From positions 1 to 34,905 of the forward strand of contig CAZBEQ010000038.1 of assembly GCA_964490975.1 (NCBI GenBank): a DNA stretch of 34,905 bases, written 5' to 3'. The notes beneath the pieces are model-generated. The model was not told the DNA's origin, ran no database searches, and was given only the letters and a program-made list of their open reading frames with translations. Numbering within the stretch: position 1 is the stretch's first letter; each line of letters begins with the position of its first letter. The DNA comes from DTU013 sp964490975. Lineage in GTDB: Bacteria > Bacillota > Clostridia > Acetivibrionales > DTU013. The position numbers and the translations under genes are program-made. Below are positions 32,716 through 34,905 of this stretch, one piece after another.

Positions 32716-33026
32716 ACACACTTTGTTGCCGTAAGTAGTGAAGTATATACAGTCCTCTCCGAATCCCTTACTTCCAAAAGCAATAATATATTACTAACAG
32801 CTTCACTTTGGCAAAAGGTTTTTATTACAACCATAGAAAATGAATTCTGAATGCAACTGATCCGAATATACTCATCAGCCTCTCAACTTATGAGGCTATT
32901 ACTTCGAATGAAAGCATGTACTTACCTGCTTTAGAAGTAACAGATCTAGACTCAGTGCCAAAAGGCATGACAGGGGAAAAAATATCAAAAGATGATTATT
33001 GTGAGGCTGATATCTATATCCCCGTC
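32716..33026 (+). pseudogene. Remnant of a GyrI-like (AraC effector-binding) domain
   Basis: Plus strand: THFVAVSSEVYTVLSESL, LWQKVFITTIENEF, then after a frameshift near 32847 NATDPNILISLSTYEAI, YLPALEVTDLDSVPKGMTGEK, and a jump from SKDDY to CEADIYIPVP. The order hydrophobic strand, LWQKxF helix, ILISLSTYEAI strand, VPKGMxGxKIxKxDY and ADIYIPV follows the GyrI-like effector-binding fold. The C-terminal part between KDDY and EADIYIPV is deleted. No DNA-binding domain is present. The identification is by motif order. Confidence 0.6.
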
Positions 33027-33048
33027 CCCATTGATTTCCACACCTATG

Positions 33049-33213
33049 CTAGTTCAGTGGCTGGCTTGCTTCTGACTTCAGCGAGCTGGACAGATCGCCG
33101 AACTGGGCAATTTGTTCTTTGAGTCTTGAAATCAGGGTATGGTAGCTTGAAATCTCAGACAGTATGTCATCAGTACAGCCATTGGCTTTCTGTGTCAGCT
33201 CTGCGAGTAAATT
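33049..33213 (-). pseudogene. C-terminal fragment of an unidentified helical protein
   Basis: 54 codons after a TGA, with no start: LLAELTQKANGCTDD, ILSEISSYHTLISRLKEQIA, then SSSLKSEASQPLN and TAG at 33049. It is helix-rich and charged and may form a coiled coil. I do not recognise the family; a mobilisation protein or phage protein is possible. The stretch 33214-33340 contains nothing that I can support. Confidence 0.35.
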
Positions 33214-33340
33214 TCATTGATAAGACGCAATGATAATTATACCCTTTTTAGCATTCTTTGCAAACCTTAACATGGAAGGAATGGAGGATACAAGCACCCG
33301 GAGCGGAAAATTTACTATCGGGTTATACAAGTCATTGATA

Positions 33341-33856
33341 CTAGCATAAAGTAAACCTTATCATTATGTTACTTGGAAATTTCTGTTTAATTATATCAGG
33401 TAAACACTCATTCCTAAATGATATGGCATTAAAAAATTCTGTCTTTTTAAGGCTTTTAATTTTACCATATGGATCTGCAATAAGAAAAGTCTCTTCAGCA
33501 TCGTCATAACCGATTAGAGCTGAGTAATGCAATACCGGTTTCCCATCACCCATTAAATTATTAGTAAGATACATGATATGTAATGGCGTATTGGATTGAA
33601 GGCTGTTTTTTATAACCTGCGACATCTTGTCAATATCACCATAGACAATTTCTGCTTTGTATTTCTTTAAGTATTTTCCATATACCTCCATCAACTTTAG
33701 AAATGTAATACCAGGTTCATCGAAAGGTTCATTTTCAAAAAGATACTCCTCATCAACGCTCTGGCCTTCTAAAAATGAAAGAATCATTTCAACGGTTGCA
33801 TACCCGCAAGTGTTGTTTCTCTTTTGTTTAACTAAGTTAAAATTGTTAATAATCAT
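33341..33856 (-). CDS. Stand-alone C39-like cysteine peptidase
   Basis: 171 residues, no signal peptide, no ABC transporter domain. The papain-like C39 motifs are complete: oxyanion Gln11 and nucleophile Cys17 in KQKRNNTCGYATVEMIL, His110 in PVLHYSALIGYDD and Asp128 in IADPYG. In bacteriocin exporters this domain cleaves double-glycine leaders; stand-alone versions also occur as intracellular or regulatory peptidases. It lies 22 bases after an AraC/GyrI regulator and is probably co-transcribed with it. No double-glycine peptide gene or transporter is visible, so its substrate is unknown. The start has GGTGG upstream at about 10 bases. Confidence 0.85.
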   Translation of the reverse strand: MIINNFNLVKQKRNNTCGYATVEMILSFLEGQSVDEEYLFENEPFDEPGITFLKLMEVYGKYLKKYKAEIVYGDIDKMSQVIKNSLQSNTPLHIMYLTNNLMGDGKPVLHYSALIGYDDAEETFLIADPYGKIKSLKKTEFFNAISFRNECLPDIIKQKFPSNIMIRFTLC

Positions 33857-33878
33857 ATGCCAAAACCACCTTTCTTAA

Positions 33879-34739
33879 TTAAGCTCTTTTGCTTACTGGT
33901 ATGTATATTCTGCAGGATGTTTCACTTTTGCTCAAATCCGGGACCTGGATATATTCATGAAACTGGGCACGATAATCATACATCAATCCTTTTTGGGGTA
34001 AGTAATATTTTATTATCCAGGTATAAGCCTCTTTTAATTTCTCTCTTGAACCTTCAAAATCAATTATTATATAGTCCCCGTCAATGGCAATATTACTCAG
34101 TTCTGAAATTTCCGAACAGTTTTCAAATCCCAGCAAATATAAGCAGCTGTTAATTTCAGTTACTGCCGGAGAATTCATTGAAATCAATACATACCGTCCG
34201 CCTTTGTTATTATACTTTTTAATTACAGCCCAAATATCGCTAATTCTTTTGTCGTAATAGTTACCATAATAAACTTTTGCAGATATCTTTTTTTGATTAA
34301 TCTCAACAATGTTGATATTTTGTATCTCTTTCGGAATCCCATTATGAATATAGCAAATAAATTGCTCATAGTTTTTGCAAATATTGCTATTTTCTTTTAT
34401 ACCAGTATCCTTTTTATAAATATTGCGCCATTCAATAGGCGTCCTGTTGAACACTTTTCTAAATTCTCTGGAATAAGTTGCTGAAGAAAAACCACATTGG
34501 CTGGCAACTTCAGTAATACTCGCATCTGGATTTGCTGACAAAAAATAAATACTGTTTTCTATTCTTCTTTTCTTAATATAATCATTTAGGGTTATTCCTG
34601 CAATATCTTTAAACTTTCTATGTAAGTGATATTTTGAATATGAAAACTTATTTGACAATGTATCCAAAGTAATATACTCAAACAAGTTTAAGTTGATATA
34701 GACCATAATTTCATAAATTGTATTTGTAATATCGCTCAT
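33879..34739 (-). CDS. AraC-family transcriptional regulator with GyrI-like effector domain
   Basis: 286 residues, full length for this class. The N-terminal AraC domain (about 5-105) has helix-turn-helix motifs LDTLSNKFSYSKYHLHRKFK and ITEVASQCGFSSATYSREFR. The C-terminal effector-binding domain (about 135-286) shows ISAKVYYGNYYDKRISDIW, YVLISMNSPAVTEINSCLY and the end FHEYIQVPDL, CRIYIPV. The start follows GGGAGG at 8 bases. It is the intact counterpart of the decayed regulators at 4719 and 32716 and the shortened one at 23049. It likely controls its own operon with the C39 peptidase. Confidence 0.92.
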   Translation of the reverse strand: MSDITNTIYEIMVYINLNLFEYITLDTLSNKFSYSKYHLHRKFKDIAGITLNDYIKKRRIENSIYFLSANPDASITEVASQCGFSSATYSREFRKVFNRTPIEWRNIYKKDTGIKENSNICKNYEQFICYIHNGIPKEIQNINIVEINQKKISAKVYYGNYYDKRISDIWAVIKKYNNKGGRYVLISMNSPAVTEINSCLYLLGFENCSEISELSNIAIDGDYIIIDFEGSREKLKEAYTWIIKYYLPQKGLMYDYRAQFHEYIQVPDLSKSETSCRIYIPVSKRA

Positions 34740-34861
34740 AGCTATACCCTCCCAGCACGGCTAATAAATCTATCACCGCCGCCCTTGCATGTGAATCATA
34801 AATACTCACCATATTTTATTAATACGGCACCCCATCCTTACAGTGCAGGCAACTAAACCAC

Positions 34862-34884
34862 TCCCTGCACTCAAAGTGCAGGGA
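34862..34884. repeat. Short perfect hairpin at the window edge
   Basis: TCCCTGCACT and AGTGCAGGGA with a 3-base CAA loop; the related CAGTGCAGG occurs at about 34840. It is not followed by a T-run, so it is unlike a terminator. It could be a subterminal hairpin of an IS200/IS605-type element that continues past the window, but no end or transposase is visible. Confidence 0.45.
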
Positions 34885-34905
34885 ATTATTGTTGCGACTG
34901 AAAGT

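Noticed and set aside
34862..34884. Rho-independent terminator
   Set aside because: No T-run follows the stem on either strand.

Overview
The window looks like a low-to-moderate GC chromosome segment from an anaerobic, motile or surface-active member of the Firmicutes, most likely class Clostridia. Supporting signs are strong AGGAGG-type ribosome binding sites, SLH-domain surface proteins, a CheA/CheR/HD-GYP signalling operon, a clostridial-type CopA and a YgeX/YgeY/YgeW catabolic operon. I cannot name the species. A run of 100 N at 19635-19734 marks an assembly gap, so some frameshifts may be sequencing or assembly errors.

Layout. 1-3841 (minus): a three-gene signalling operon, REC-HD-GYP response regulator, CheR and CheA; CheA stops at the start of its last domain. 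3875-5079: a decayed stretch with a 5'-truncated beta-lactamase-like hydrolase and an AraC/GyrI regulator that has lost its middle, bracketed by palindromic repeats. 5079-8208 (minus): copper exporter CopA, a scrap of a second copper protein, and an Imm-5-like immunity protein. 8407-9060: a degenerate transposase, an unidentified fragment and a long inverted repeat. 9064-11403 (minus): a membrane GGDEF-EAL protein. 11677-13339 (plus): a frameshifted SLH-domain surface protein. 13425-14848 (minus): a chimeric alpha/beta hydrolase end and a GNAT acetyltransferase. 14960-22648 (minus): a giant repeat-rich SLH surface protein of at least 2562 residues, with its own promoter and a leader of about 240 nt. 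23049-23675 (minus): an AraC regulator with a probable in-frame deletion.

24104-30775 (minus) is the best metabolic unit: diaminopropionate ammonia-lyase, sodium:solute symporter, YgeY hydrolase, YgeW carbamoyltransferase, carbamate kinase and RidA, closed by a terminator. Carbamoyl groups removed by YgeW can be turned into ATP by carbamate kinase. The lyase makes pyruvate and ammonia through 2-aminoacrylate, the toxic enamine that RidA clears. In other bacteria ygeX/ygeY/ygeW belong to selenium-linked and anaerobic urate (purine) degradation clusters, but the upstream purine enzymes are not in this window.

30946-34905: an EamA transporter fragment between repeats, a MGDG-synthase-like glycosyltransferase, a junk-rich stretch with at least three gene remnants, then an AraC/GyrI regulator followed by a stand-alone C39-like cysteine peptidase.

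The most striking signal not explained by genes is a set of at least ten palindromic intergenic repeats built from interchangeable modules. The outer arm is GGTGCCAGGCAC-variable-AGACAGTTATT; the inner core is GGGACA...TGTCCC. Most sit at, or within a few bases of, the 3' ends of genes or gene fragments. In the complete copies the variable bases differ between copies but stay complementary between the two arms of each copy. They resemble REP/BIME or MITE-type elements, but no mobilising transposase is in the window.
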